Assembly: GCA_023417815.1 (NCBI GenBank) | Contig: JAEZEI010000083.1 | Coordinates: forward strand, 1-54,984 | DNA from: Bacteroidota bacterium | Lineage (GTDB): Bacteria; Bacteroidota; Bacteroidia; Chitinophagales; Chitinophagaceae | DNA: 54,984 nucleotides | Direction: 5' to 3' | Program-made: the position numbers and the translations under genes | Shown: piece after piece, positions 44,928 through 53,156 of the stretch | How positions within the stretch are numbered: the stretch's first letter is position 1 | Layout of the letters: each line of letters begins with the position of its first letter | The notes under the pieces: generated by a model | What the model saw: only the letters and a program-made list of their open reading frames with translations | Databases searched by the model: none | What the model was told of the DNA's origin: nothing

Positions 44928-47801
44928 TTATCTTTTTTTGATCTGCCGGAGTTCCTCCTTTAAAAACCGGCCTGTATGACTTTCATTTATCTTCACCAGG
45001 TCTTCCGGTTTCCCCTGGAACAATACTTCACCACCACCTGATCCGCCCTCAGGCCCAATATCTATGATGTGATCTGCAACTTTTATCATATCAAGGTTAT
45101 GCTCTATCACCAGTACGGTATTTCCCCGGTCAACAAGTTTGTTCAACACATTCAGCAGGTGCTGGATATCCTGGAAATGCAAACCGGTTGTGGGTTCATC
45201 AAGGATATAAAATGTTTTTCCAGTATCCCTTTTTGAAAGCTCCGTCGCAAGTTTAACACGCTGAGCCTCTCCCCCGCTTAAAGTGACCGCACTTTGTCCT
45301 AAAGTGATGTATCCAAGACCGACCTCCTGTAATACCTTAATTTTCCTGTATATAAATGGAACCGCATTAAAAAATTCAACGGCCTCATCTACGGTCATAT
45401 CCAGTACATCACTGATGGATTTTCCCTTGTATCTTATTTCCAGAGTTTCCCTGTTGTATCTTTTGCCATTGCATTTTTCACAGTGTACATGCACATCAGG
45501 AAGAAAGTTCATTTCGATCACACGCATACCGCCGCCCTCACATGTATCACATCTTCCGCTTTTTACATTGAAAGAAAATCGGCCGGCATTATAACCCCTT
45601 ATCTTGGCCTCAGGAACTGCCGCGAAAAGGGTGCGAATATCCGTAAAGAACCCGCAGTATGTAGCCGGGTTGCTTCTTGGGGTACGGCCGATCGGGCTCT
45701 GATCGATCTCGATCACCTTATCGATATTTTCTAATCCCTTAATAGACTTATAAGGCAAGGGAAACACCTTGCCGGTATAACAATGCTGGAAAAGTAACGG
45801 GTACAACGTCTCATTTATCAGCGTCGATTTCCCGGAGCCGCTCACGCCTGTTACCAGTATCAATTGACCTAAAGGTATCTTTACTGATACATTTTTAAGA
45901 TTATGTCCTGAAGCACCTTTCAGTTCAATGAAGTTGCCGGAACCTTTTCTTCTTTCCGAAGGAACGGTAATATTTTTTTCTCCGCTCAGGTATTGCGAGG
46001 TTTCAGAACCTGACGACAAAACTTCTTCCGGCGTTCCAGATGCCACTATCTTGCCGCCATGAAATCCTGCCCGCGGACCAATATCCACCAGGTGATCTGC
46101 AGCAAGCATGATATCCTTATCGTGCTCAACTACGAGTACGCTATTTCCTATATCCCTGAGGTTCTGCAGGGCCTTGATCAAACGCTGGTTATCGCGCTGA
46201 TGAAGGCCAATACTTGGTTCATCCAGGATATAGGTTATGCCCTGAAGCTGCGATCCAATCTGGGTTGCCAGGCGGATACGCTGATATTCTCCCCCGCTCA
46301 GGCTGCGTGATGGCCGGTTTAGCGTAAGATATGTAAGTCCCACATCCAGGAGGAACTGAAGCCTTTCCCTGATCTCTTTTAGAAGATCCCTGGCGATCAG
46401 TTTTTGCCGGGTATTCAAACGCACTTCAAGGTCCTCAAACCACTCAGCAAGCAACACCAGGTCCCATTCACTTATTTCTGATATATTCTTTTCATCGATC
46501 CTGAACCAAAGGCTTTCTTTCTTTAGCCTTGAGCCATTACAGGTTTTGCATGTTTCCAGTTTCATGAACTGTTCTGCCCAATCACGGATTGATTCACTTG
46601 TTGATGTGGAAGCGAACCATCGCTTTACCATATTCACCACACCTTCATATTCAGTTGTGTAATAGATGGGCCCTTCGGACTGCATATCCATTTCAACTTC
46701 ACTTCCGGTATCTGCAGGATCTTCCGAACCGTACAATAATACCTTCATTGCCTTATCTGAAAGAGAACTAATTGGCTTATCAAGATTGATCTTATGCCTC
46801 CTGGCTACCTGGTTAATCTGCTTATAAACATAGGCTTCGCGTTCCTCTCCCAGTGGAACGATCCCTCCTTCTTTCACACTTAGTTCACGGTCAGGAATTA
46901 TGGCATCGAGATCTACATGGTACATTGTTCCAAGACCTTTACAGGATGGACATGCGCCATAAGGCGAATTAAAAGAAAATGTGTTCGGAGAAGGCTCCTC
47001 ATAGCTCAGCCCGGTGTCGATACACATCAGTTGTTTGCTGTATTGATGAAGTGTATTATCATCATGAACCAGCAGGAATAGCAAATCCTTCCCCATCTGC
47101 ATGGTTTTCTGCACGCTTTGAGAAAGACGGAATTTCATATCTGGTGTAACCTGGAGCCGGTCCACTACCACTTCTATGTCATGGATCTTATACCTGTCGA
47201 GTTGCATCCTTGGGGTTATATCAAGTATTTCCCCATCAACCCGGACCTTTACAAAGCCTTTCTTCCTGATATCTTCAAAAAGTTCCCGGTAATGACCTTT
47301 TCTTCCCCGCACCAACGGTGCGAGGAGTGTGATCTTAGCGTCTTTGAATTTTTTAAAAATTGTCTGCAGGATCTCTTCCTCAGAAAACTTCACCATCGGC
47401 TTGCCGGTATTATAACTATATGCGATGGCAGCCCGGGCATAAAGCAACCTCAGAAAGTCGTAGATCTCTGTAATCGTTCCAACGGTACTACGCGGATTCT
47501 TATTTGTTGTCTTTTGCTCAATTGAGATCACCGGTGAAAGACCTGTAATCTTATCAACATCAGGCCTTTCCATATCGCCTACAAATTGCCTTGCATAGGC
47601 CGAGAAGCTTTCCATGTAGCGCCGCTGTCCTTCGTTATATATAGTATCAAAGGCCAATGATGACTTTCCGCTACCACTTACACCTGTAAATACTACCAGT
47701 TTATTCTTGGGGATGGTTAGATCAATATCCTTCAGATTATGTTCCCGGGCTCCGAAAACCTCGATAACCCCCTGTGCTGATTCCGTTTTATTACTTTTCA
47801 T
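44928..47801 (-). CDS. uvrA: Excinuclease ABC subunit A
   Basis: Damage-recognition ATPase of nucleotide excision repair. The 957-residue protein has two ABC modules. The first has Walker A FTGVSGSGKSSLAFDTI, the second VTGVSGSGKSTLINETL; signature loops are LSGGEYQRIRLATQ and LSGGEAQRVKLATELS. Zinc-finger pairs are CPSCKGLG, CKTCNGSRL and CDTCEGGG/CEKCNGKRY. The QYLSGEKNITVPSERRKG linker joins the halves. Length fits the family. The gene stands alone on the minus strand; a TATCTTTG box lies 12 bases before the ATG. Confidence 0.98.
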   Translation of the reverse strand: MKSNKTESAQGVIEVFGAREHNLKDIDLTIPKNKLVVFTGVSGSGKSSLAFDTIYNEGQRRYMESFSAYARQFVGDMERPDVDKITGLSPVISIEQKTTNKNPRSTVGTITEIYDFLRLLYARAAIAYSYNTGKPMVKFSEEEILQTIFKKFKDAKITLLAPLVRGRKGHYRELFEDIRKKGFVKVRVDGEILDITPRMQLDRYKIHDIEVVVDRLQVTPDMKFRLSQSVQKTMQMGKDLLFLLVHDDNTLHQYSKQLMCIDTGLSYEEPSPNTFSFNSPYGACPSCKGLGTMYHVDLDAIIPDRELSVKEGGIVPLGEEREAYVYKQINQVARRHKINLDKPISSLSDKAMKVLLYGSEDPADTGSEVEMDMQSEGPIYYTTEYEGVVNMVKRWFASTSTSESIRDWAEQFMKLETCKTCNGSRLKKESLWFRIDEKNISEISEWDLVLLAEWFEDLEVRLNTRQKLIARDLLKEIRERLQFLLDVGLTYLTLNRPSRSLSGGEYQRIRLATQIGSQLQGITYILDEPSIGLHQRDNQRLIKALQNLRDIGNSVLVVEHDKDIMLAADHLVDIGPRAGFHGGKIVASGTPEEVLSSGSETSQYLSGEKNITVPSERRKGSGNFIELKGASGHNLKNVSVKIPLGQLILVTGVSGSGKSTLINETLYPLLFQHCYTGKVFPLPYKSIKGLENIDKVIEIDQSPIGRTPRSNPATYCGFFTDIRTLFAAVPEAKIRGYNAGRFSFNVKSGRCDTCEGGGMRVIEMNFLPDVHVHCEKCNGKRYNRETLEIRYKGKSISDVLDMTVDEAVEFFNAVPFIYRKIKVLQEVGLGYITLGQSAVTLSGGEAQRVKLATELSKRDTGKTFYILDEPTTGLHFQDIQHLLNVLNKLVDRGNTVLVIEHNLDMIKVADHIIDIGPEGGSGGGEVLFQGKPEDLVKINESHTGRFLKEELRQIKKR

Positions 47802-47812
47802 TTTCCAGGATG

Positions 47813-47820
47813 CAAAGATA
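47813..47820 (-). promoter_or_regulatory. Probable uvrA promoter -7 element
   Basis: TATCTTTG on the minus strand, 11 bases before the uvrA ATG, implying a very short leader. A TTG is present upstream but at 15 bases rather than 19-20. I see no clear SOS operator. Confidence 0.55.
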
Positions 47821-47902
47821 AGATGCCTTCTGCGCCAAGTATTGGCTTAGTTGTTGAATTATAGTTAACTGATCAATGACTTATTCATTAAAAATTAAAA
47901 CA

Positions 47903-48193
47903 ATGAACCGATTGATTTTAAATTTCAGGCAGCTATTCTTATTAGTTTCCCTCACATTGTTCTCTGCACTGGCATGGGCACAGGAAGAAGCTGCATCAAC
48001 AAGTTCCTCAGTATCTACCACCACTACCACCTCAACAGAACGTACCTGGTACACTGAGCCCTGGGTTTGGATAGTAGGCGGGGCTGTTTTCCTGCTCCTT
48101 TTGATCGCGTTAATGAGAGGCGGTGGCGACCGTAGCGGAAGAACAGACAGGGTTACTGTTTCAAAAACGATCAAAACCGATACTGACGTTTGA
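47903..48193 (+). CDS. Small signal-peptide/membrane-helix protein, paralog 1
   Basis: From the ATG at 47903 the product is 96 residues: signal peptide (about 1-26, ending ALAWAQ), a Ser/Thr-rich linker (27-47, with SSSVSTTTTTSTE), then a single membrane helix (about 53-71) with the core PWVWIVGGAVFLLLL, and a basic-polar tail with RTDRVTVSKTIKTDTD. An upstream frame start at 47876 would place nine residues before the signal. Two close relatives follow within 1 kb. No known family is recognised. The architecture suggests a periplasmic linker, one helix and a cytoplasmic tail. Adjacent genes code for a DUF2383 protein and an ion channel. Confidence 0.8.
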   Translation: MNRLILNFRQLFLLVSLTLFSALAWAQEEAASTSSSVSTTTTTSTERTWYTEPWVWIVGGAVFLLLLIALMRGGGDRSGRTDRVTVSKTIKTDTDV

Positions 48194-48218
48194 TCTTAAA
48201 GGCTAAACTAAAAAAAAG

Positions 48219-48242
48219 CTGCCCCAAAATGGGGCAGTTTTT
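48219..48242. terminator. Bidirectional terminator between paralogs 1 and 2
   Basis: CTGCCCC-AAAAT-GGGGCAG with A7 to the left and T5 to the right lies between the convergent genes ending at 48193 (+) and 48258 (-). Confidence 0.9.
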
Positions 48243-48257
48243 ATTTCCAGGGGGGTA

Positions 48258-48497
48258 TTAATCTCTGGCACTATTACCTCTCAGCAATGCCACTAATAAT
48301 AATAAAAATACTGCTCCTCCTACGATCCACACCCATGGTTGGGTAAAGAACCCTCCACTCCCATTATCCGAACTGATGTTTACATCAACCGATTTTGTTT
48401 CCTGGGCAACAGAATAAAGTGAAAAAAGAAGAGTTGCCATTAATACACTCAGCTTCTTCGAAAAAGCAGAGGTAATTTTTTTTACTGATGTTTTCAT
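48258..48497 (-). CDS. Small signal-peptide/membrane-helix protein, paralog 2
   Basis: From the ATG at 48497 the product is 79 residues: a basic start, signal segment (about 14-31, ending LYSVAQ), a short Ser/Asn/Gly linker (33-52), then the helix with PWVWIVGGAVFLLLL (54-68) and a very short RGNSARD tail. A longer frame to 48662 lacks family support and would bury the signal peptide. The core of 15 residues is identical to paralog 1, while the signal peptide and tail differ, and the long RTDRV...KT tail of the other two is missing. Orientation is opposite to its neighbours. Confidence 0.75.
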   Translation of the reverse strand: MKTSVKKITSAFSKKLSVLMATLLFSLYSVAQETKSVDVNISSDNGSGGFFTQPWVWIVGGAVFLLLLVALLRGNSARD

Positions 48498-48711
48498 ATG
48501 TAGATGTTTTCTAAGTATAAATAAAATTTGATGCCATTTACTGATGAAAAACTGAATTCGTTGATTCGCAGCCGAATGGGGTCGTTCTTCCACATCATTT
48601 CCTGAATTTTCATCCGTAGCAATAACTGATGAGCACAACAAAATAAAATTCAACTGATGCATTTTGCTTGGCTTGGAAGTTGTTTCTGATGAACAAGAAA
48701 TTTTTCAAAAA

Positions 48712-48972
48712 ATGAAGCAAGTAAAAAGATATGTACTATTCCTGGTGGCCATTATGGCATCCACCATTGTGAAAGCCCAGGATACGGTGGTTACAACAAC
48801 TTCTGAAGAATTATGGTACCTCGAACCCTGGGTATGGATAGCTGGCGGAGTTGTTCTGCTATTATTATTAATGGCTTTATTCAGGGGCGGTAGAAAAAAA
48901 CGCGATGGAAATTCCAGGACTGACAGGGTTATCATAACCAAGACTGTAAGAACAGAAACCGATACAGAATAA
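48712..48972 (+). CDS. Small signal-peptide/membrane-helix protein, paralog 3
   Basis: From the ATG at 48712 the product is 86 residues: signal peptide (about 1-23, ending TIVKAQ), a short linker with VVTTTSEE, the helix PWVWIAGGVVLLLLLMAL (39-56), then a basic RGGRKKRDGNSRTDRVIITKT tail ending TETDTE. The RTDRV.(V/I).KT(I/V)(K/R)T(D/E)TD tail is shared with paralog 1. A frame start at 48664 would add 16 residues before the signal. It is followed by the DUF2383 gene after 24 bases, so the two may be co-transcribed. Confidence 0.78.
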   Translation: MKQVKRYVLFLVAIMASTIVKAQDTVVTTTSEELWYLEPWVWIAGGVVLLLLLMALFRGGRKKRDGNSRTDRVIITKTVRTETDTE

Positions 48973-48996
48973 TTTTTAAAACATAAACTGAACACT

Positions 48997-49464
48997 ATGA
49001 CAACGAATGACAACCTCATAGAGGTTTTAAATGATCTTGTAGAGATCAATAATGACCGTATTAACGGCTATATGAAAGCTTCAGAGGAAACAAAAGACCT
49101 GGATGCAGATCTGAGAGCCGTCTTCCACAAAATGGCTGACCAAAGTCGCAACATTAAATCTGAATTGACCGAAGCAGTTCTGGCGCGTGGCGGAAAGCCG
49201 GCAGAAGGGACTACCAATTCAGGGAAGATCTACAGGGTATGGATGGATGTAAAAGCCACTTTCACCGGGCACGATCGGCAGAGTGCACTGGAGTCTTGTG
49301 AGTTTGGTGAAGACGCTGCACAAAAAGCATATAAGCTGGCACTTAACAGCGACGCTGATATGGATCCGGAAATCAGGAGCATGATCACGAACCAACAATC
49401 GGAATTGAAGACTTCACACGATCTAATTAAAAAATACAGGGATGCTCATAAAGCTATGAGTTGA
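48997..49464 (+). CDS. PA2169-type four-helix-bundle protein (DUF2383)
   Basis: The 155-residue protein is entirely helical: NDNLIEVLNDLVEINNDRINGYMKASEE, LRAVFHKMADQSRNIKSELTEAVLARGGKP, a GKIYRVWMDVKATFTGHD segment and two C-terminal helices with ESCEFGEDAAQKAYKLAL. This is the DUF2383/PA2169 pattern, a ferritin-like four-helix bundle without an obvious di-iron ligand set. Members are often induced in stress and stationary phase. It follows paralog 3 and ends at a strong terminator. Confidence 0.92.
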   Translation: MTTNDNLIEVLNDLVEINNDRINGYMKASEETKDLDADLRAVFHKMADQSRNIKSELTEAVLARGGKPAEGTTNSGKIYRVWMDVKATFTGHDRQSALESCEFGEDAAQKAYKLALNSDADMDPEIRSMITNQQSELKTSHDLIKKYRDAHKAMS

Positions 49465-49469
49465 TGCTG

Positions 49470-49493
49470 AAAGCCCGGTTAATCCGGGCTTTA
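49470..49493 (+). terminator. Terminator of the DUF2383 gene
   Basis: AAAGCCCGG-TTAAT-CCGGGCTTT followed by a T-rich tract just after the stop codon. Confidence 0.9.
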
Positions 49494-49512
49494 TTCTTTC
49501 TTACTTTTTTGA

Positions 49513-50316
49513 TCATAACTTTTCTCCGCAACGTTTGCAGAATCTTGCATCCTCATCGTGTCCTTCCTTTCCACAGCCGGGACACACCTGCGGATTAATC
49601 CCCTTGCCCCGAACTGCAATTGCCATCTCCGTGGTAATGATACCTGTTGGTACTGCAATAATCCCATAACCAAGCATCATGATGGAACTGGCGATGAATT
49701 TACCAATTGGTGTTATTGGCGCTACATCACCGTAGCCTACCGTTGTAATTGTAACTATTGCCCAGTAAATTGATGAAGGAATACTTTCGAAACCCGGTGT
49801 TCCCGGTTCAACCAGGTACATCATTGAACCCATTATAATTACCAGCATCAGCACCACTAACATGAATATGCTAATCTTCTTCAGGCTGCTTTTTATTGCA
49901 AACCCCAGGAACCGCATCTCGCTTATATAATGCGTAAGCCGGAATATCCTGAAGACCCGTAGAATCCGGAGCGACCGTAAAACAAGCAGGCTTTGGGCGC
50001 CGGGAAAAATAAAACTCAGGTACATCGGCAGGATCGCAAGTAGATCGATCAACCCCAGCCAGCTGAATGCATAACGTGCAGGGCTTCTAACGGAGATAAG
50101 CCTTAAAATGTATTCAAGACTGAAAATGCCTGTGAGTGTCCATTCAATTATGTAGAATATTCTTCCATATTTCTCATTCAGACCGGCGATGCTGTCGAGC
50201 ATAACAATGAGAATACTGAAGAGGATGAGGAACAACAGGGTAACGTCGAATGCTTTCCCTTCAGAAGTGTGGGATTCAAAAATGATCTCATGAAGTTTTT
50301 CCCTGAATCTTTTCAA
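49513..50316 (-). CDS. Voltage-gated-type potassium channel with C-terminal zinc ribbon
   Basis: The 267-residue protein is a six-helix ion transporter. S1 starts DVTLLFLILFSILIVML; the S4 sensor LRSLRILRVFRIFRLTHY has arginines every third residue; the pore helix and selectivity filter are YWAIVTITTVGYGDVAP, which matches potassium channels. After S6 a short linker leads to a C-terminal zinc ribbon (residues 245-267) with Cys245, Cys248, Cys260 and Cys263 in the CPGC...CKRC pattern. The start is a TTG at 50316 (an in-frame stop lies two codons upstream and the next ATG is inside S1). The zinc ribbon could sense metal or redox state; that is inference. Confidence 0.9.
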   Translation of the reverse strand: MKRFREKLHEIIFESHTSEGKAFDVTLLFLILFSILIVMLDSIAGLNEKYGRIFYIIEWTLTGIFSLEYILRLISVRSPARYAFSWLGLIDLLAILPMYLSFIFPGAQSLLVLRSLRILRVFRIFRLTHYISEMRFLGFAIKSSLKKISIFMLVVLMLVIIMGSMMYLVEPGTPGFESIPSSIYWAIVTITTVGYGDVAPITPIGKFIASSIMMLGYGIIAVPTGIITTEMAIAVRGKGINPQVCPGCGKEGHDEDARFCKRCGEKL

Positions 50317-50357
50317 GTGTCATTATTGAGTTTAAAAGTAAAACCCGTTCATACAAT

Positions 50358-50879
50358 TCAGACGTTGAATTCGTGCTCAAGCATGCTCATTTCCACAAGA
50401 CTATACCATTTGCCATTGAAAAAAGTATTGTCCCTCATGATTCCTTCAATCGAAAATCCTGCCTTTGTATAACAATGAATAGCATCCTTATTATTATTAT
50501 ACACCCCCAGGCTTATCCTGTGCAGGCCAAGTTCCCTGAATCCAAACTCAGCGGCTTTCCTTACCATTATGTTACAAATACCTCTGCCACGGGCCTCAGG
50601 TACTATATATACCCTTGTTATCCTTCCCGACCTGTTCTTTTGGCTCAACGATCCAAGGGAAATATGCCCCACTGATTTCCCCGATACTTCTTCAACAACT
50701 TTAAAAACATAAGCCTCAGCACCAGGCTGGTTCACATTGCTTATATACCATTCAAGGCTTTCGCTGGTCAAAGGAAAATTGAATAAACCACCGGCCCAGT
50801 TCATCATCAACTCTTCTGTATCAATCCACCTTATCAGTTCTTCAAAATCTTTCCTGGTGAAATATTCCAGTCGTATCAT
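50358..50879 (-). CDS. GNAT family N-acetyltransferase (RimJ/RimL-like)
   Basis: The 173-residue protein has the RimJ/RimL-like GNAT layout: IRLEYFTRKDFEELIRW at the start, VGHISLGSLSQKNRSGRITRVYIVPEARGRGI (strand 4, then the acetyl-CoA RGRGICNIM loop), LHRISLGVYNNNKDAIHCYTKAGF and a final EGIMRDNTFFNGKWYSLVEMSML block. The substrate is not visible; relatives acetylate ribosomal-protein N-termini or small amines. A near-consensus TATCTTTA box lies upstream (50894-50901). The ion-channel gene follows on the same strand. Confidence 0.9.
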   Translation of the reverse strand: MIRLEYFTRKDFEELIRWIDTEELMMNWAGGLFNFPLTSESLEWYISNVNQPGAEAYVFKVVEEVSGKSVGHISLGSLSQKNRSGRITRVYIVPEARGRGICNIMVRKAAEFGFRELGLHRISLGVYNNNKDAIHCYTKAGFSIEGIMRDNTFFNGKWYSLVEMSMLEHEFNV

Positions 50880-50980
50880 ATTGGTTCTTTGCGTAAAGAT
50901 AGCAGAACAGGATGCATAATATTATTCCTTTGTTCCGATTGGTATGGTTACTGCTTAAATGGAGGATAAATCTCAGAATC

Positions 50981-51562
50981 ATGAAAAAATACCTTTTGAA
51001 CACCATGTTACTTGTAGCGATTGCCTCCTCGGCGAATGCTCAGAGAACCCAGTTTGGCCTGAAAGCAGGAGCAAACTTTGCAAATGTTGAGACTAAAGAT
51101 GGCCCGGATTTCAAATACAAACCCGGATTTCATGGAGGTCTCCTTGCACACATCCACGTAAGTGATCATATTGCAGTACAACCCGAGGTTGTCTATTCCC
51201 TGCAGGGGGGTAAATATGAAACACCATTAACAGAAACAAAACTGAACCTGACGTACGTGAACATCCCGGTTCAATTACAGTATATGTTCAGCAATGGTTT
51301 TCGGATCCAGACAGGTCCCCAGGTCGGCTTTCTCGTAAATGCAGAAACCGAGATCAATGATGAGGAACTGGATGTAAAGGATGATATGAATACAACAGAT
51401 TTCAGCTGGAGCCTTGGAGTGGGATATTTAACGAGCACAAACCTCGGATTTGATGTCCGCTACAATCATGGTCTTTCCAACATCTTTGATGTAGGCACGA
51501 ACACCGGGAAGAACCGGGTCTTCCAGGTCGGACTATTTTATCAATTCGGTCCTAAGAAATAA
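50981..51562 (+). CDS. Outer-membrane beta-barrel protein (PorT-like)
   Basis: From the ATG at 50981 the 193-residue protein has a signal peptide (MKKYLLNTMLLVAIASSANAQ) and an eight-stranded-type barrel: TQFGLKAGANFANVE, YKPGFHGGLLAHIHVSDHIAVQPEVVYSLQGGKY, LNLTYVNIPVQLQYMFSNGFRIQTGPQVGFLV, SWSLGVGYLTSTNLGFDVRYNHGLSNI and VFQVGLFYQFG. This is the outer-membrane beta-barrel family common in Bacteroidota (PF13568 type), with the aromatic-ending final strand. An upstream frame start at 50912 would put 23 residues before the signal. It ends at a terminator shared with the DUF4476 gene. Confidence 0.9.
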   Translation: MKKYLLNTMLLVAIASSANAQRTQFGLKAGANFANVETKDGPDFKYKPGFHGGLLAHIHVSDHIAVQPEVVYSLQGGKYETPLTETKLNLTYVNIPVQLQYMFSNGFRIQTGPQVGFLVNAETEINDEELDVKDDMNTTDFSWSLGVGYLTSTNLGFDVRYNHGLSNIFDVGTNTGKNRVFQVGLFYQFGPKK

Positions 51563-51594
51563 AAAAACCAGGCTTCGGGCCTGGTTTTTTTTTG
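51562..51594. terminator. Bidirectional terminator
   Basis: CCAGGC-TTCGG-GCCTGG with A7 before and T9 after, between the convergent beta-barrel (+) and DUF4476 (-) genes. Confidence 0.9.
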
Positions 51595-51604
51595 CAAGAC
51601 CGTC

Positions 51605-52498
51605 TCAATTATTCATTATATAATCATTGAGTTCATCCTTACTGGAAGAAAAAGAGAACACATTATTCACTTTGAAATAGTTTGAGGGGTCAGTAACATA
51701 CTTATAGGCATACTTCGCAAAAGCAAGCTTTGTTTCTTCAAATCCAAAAACTTCGCATACCTGAACAACCTGGGCAGAAGTAAGGCAGTTCGATGAAACG
51801 ATAGATTTGGAAGTAGAGAGTTTTGATTCATCGAAAGAGGCATCAGCAATGGTTTTCAGCGCAGCCGAAAAATCGGTTGAACGCATTCCTGTTGAGCCCG
51901 TACAACCACGCCTTGAGGTGGAATTATAACCATTATTACTATTAGAATGGGAGGTTGTTGATGTAGTGGTTACGGTTTCTGAATAACCCGGATCATTTAT
52001 GTTCACCTGCATGTTCAGTCCATTAACACTTACGCTTGCTGAAACAGGATTAGTTGATGTTGTTGTGGTGGTAGTTACACTAACATGTTCGCGCGGCGGA
52101 TGCCCGTAACGATGCACATAAACATTGGACGGAGGTACAAAATCCGGCTCCACATCAATCATCGAATAATAATTCAATTTCGCTTTTCCTGCTTTATCTC
52201 TACGGATCCTGTATGTAACATCTTTCATTACACCGTCGGCGTCAGCTATCAACAGGTTGTTTTTAGAAATAGGCATAATGGAAGAATCCTGGAAGATGAT
52301 CTTCGCATTATAATAAGGCTGGGGTAATTCTTCAATCCGAATGTTGACCTGGCCAGAATTATTTTGCTTTTCTCCATTCAGGACCAGGAAGAATTTATCT
52401 CCATCTTCAGAAAAGATAGTAAGCGCACCATGCTTTTGGGCATATACCATAGTAACACTTGCAGAAAGGCATAAAGCCAACAAAAACTGATTTCTCAT
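51605..52498 (-). CDS. Secreted DUF4476 domain protein
   Basis: From the ATG at 52498 the 297-residue protein has a signal peptide (MRNQFLLALCLSASVTMVYAQ); a TTG five codons upstream is less likely. The N-terminal beta region (22-120) has LTIFSEDGDKFFLVLNGEK, the middle (125-205) is Thr/Ser/Asn-rich with VTTTTTTSTNPV, and the C-terminal DUF4476 domain (about 205-297) runs DFSAALKTIADASFDESKL, LTSAQVVQVCEVFGFEETKLAFAKYAYKYV and ends VFSFSSSKDELNDYI. The ending is nearly identical in pattern to the DUF4476 protein at 30911-31669, so the two are close paralogs. Function unknown. Confidence 0.92.
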   Translation of the reverse strand: MRNQFLLALCLSASVTMVYAQKHGALTIFSEDGDKFFLVLNGEKQNNSGQVNIRIEELPQPYYNAKIIFQDSSIMPISKNNLLIADADGVMKDVTYRIRRDKAGKAKLNYYSMIDVEPDFVPPSNVYVHRYGHPPREHVSVTTTTTTSTNPVSASVSVNGLNMQVNINDPGYSETVTTTSTTSHSNSNNGYNSTSRRGCTGSTGMRSTDFSAALKTIADASFDESKLSTSKSIVSSNCLTSAQVVQVCEVFGFEETKLAFAKYAYKYVTDPSNYFKVNNVFSFSSSKDELNDYIMNN

Positions 52499-52623
52499 AG
52501 CAATTTTTTTCAAATGTAGGATAATTATATTAAGGTAATATTTCTATATAACCCTATGGCTTATAACGTAAAAAGGCAGTTGATAGTATAATTCTATAAG
52601 GAAAGCAGGAAATGCAATGATAT

Positions 52624-53151
52624 TTAGAAAACCCGGATGATCTTTACAAAGCGAGGTGTAAACCATGAATTCATTCCACTCACCATTACCCTTCTACCCG
52701 ATCCCGATGCAGCATGAACAAATAAGAGTTCTCCATTTTTATTGGACGTTACTAAACCCAGGTGTCCAACCTCCCCGCTGTTGATGTCGGTACCAGTGAA
52801 CAGGATTATATCTCCGCGTTTAGCATCCTTCTGCCTGACTTCTCTGCCTGCGTTTGTAAAGTCCCTCGAGATCCGGGGCACCTTCACACCAAACCTGCTG
52901 AATACATAATTCACGAATCCCGAACAATCAAAACCCTGTGTTGGTTCGCTGCCACCATATAGATATGGAATACCCTGGAAACTTTCTGCAAGTGCAACAA
53001 CTTCATCCGGATCAGCATTTTTGACATCGATCTTTACTGCCGGGACATAGCCTTTAAGTACAATACCCCTGGGTTTGTCAGGAACTTTATTGACTGTCTG
53101 TGTCGAATGACAGGAGATAATAAAAAGTGAGCAGAACAAAAATATTCTCAT
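52624..53151 (-). CDS. NlpC/P60 family lipoprotein
   Basis: From the ATG at 53151 the 175-residue protein has a lipoprotein signal (MRIFLFCSLFIISC, lipobox IISC, Cys14). The NlpC/P60 domain (about 50-175) has the catalytic triad Cys76 (GFDCSGFV), His130 (VGHLGL) and His146 (LFVHAAS), so it is probably an active peptidoglycan peptidase that cleaves stem peptides, anchored in a membrane. A TTG three codons upstream would overlap the cyclophilin gene more. It lies six bases after the cyclophilin stop, so both form one transcript behind the TPP riboswitch. Confidence 0.93.
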   Translation of the reverse strand: MRIFLFCSLFIISCHSTQTVNKVPDKPRGIVLKGYVPAVKIDVKNADPDEVVALAESFQGIPYLYGGSEPTQGFDCSGFVNYVFSRFGVKVPRISRDFTNAGREVRQKDAKRGDIILFTGTDINSGEVGHLGLVTSNKNGELLFVHAASGSGRRVMVSGMNSWFTPRFVKIIRVF

Positions 53152-53156
53152 GGAGA

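Noticed and set aside
47801..47870. SOS operator upstream of uvrA
   Set aside because: No recognisable LexA-type palindrome; the Bacteroidota LexA site is not well enough known to me to call one.
48538..48712. Repeated CTGATG motif (four copies) upstream of paralog 3
   Set aside because: Short, irregularly spaced and within expectation for such a short motif; not called as an operator.
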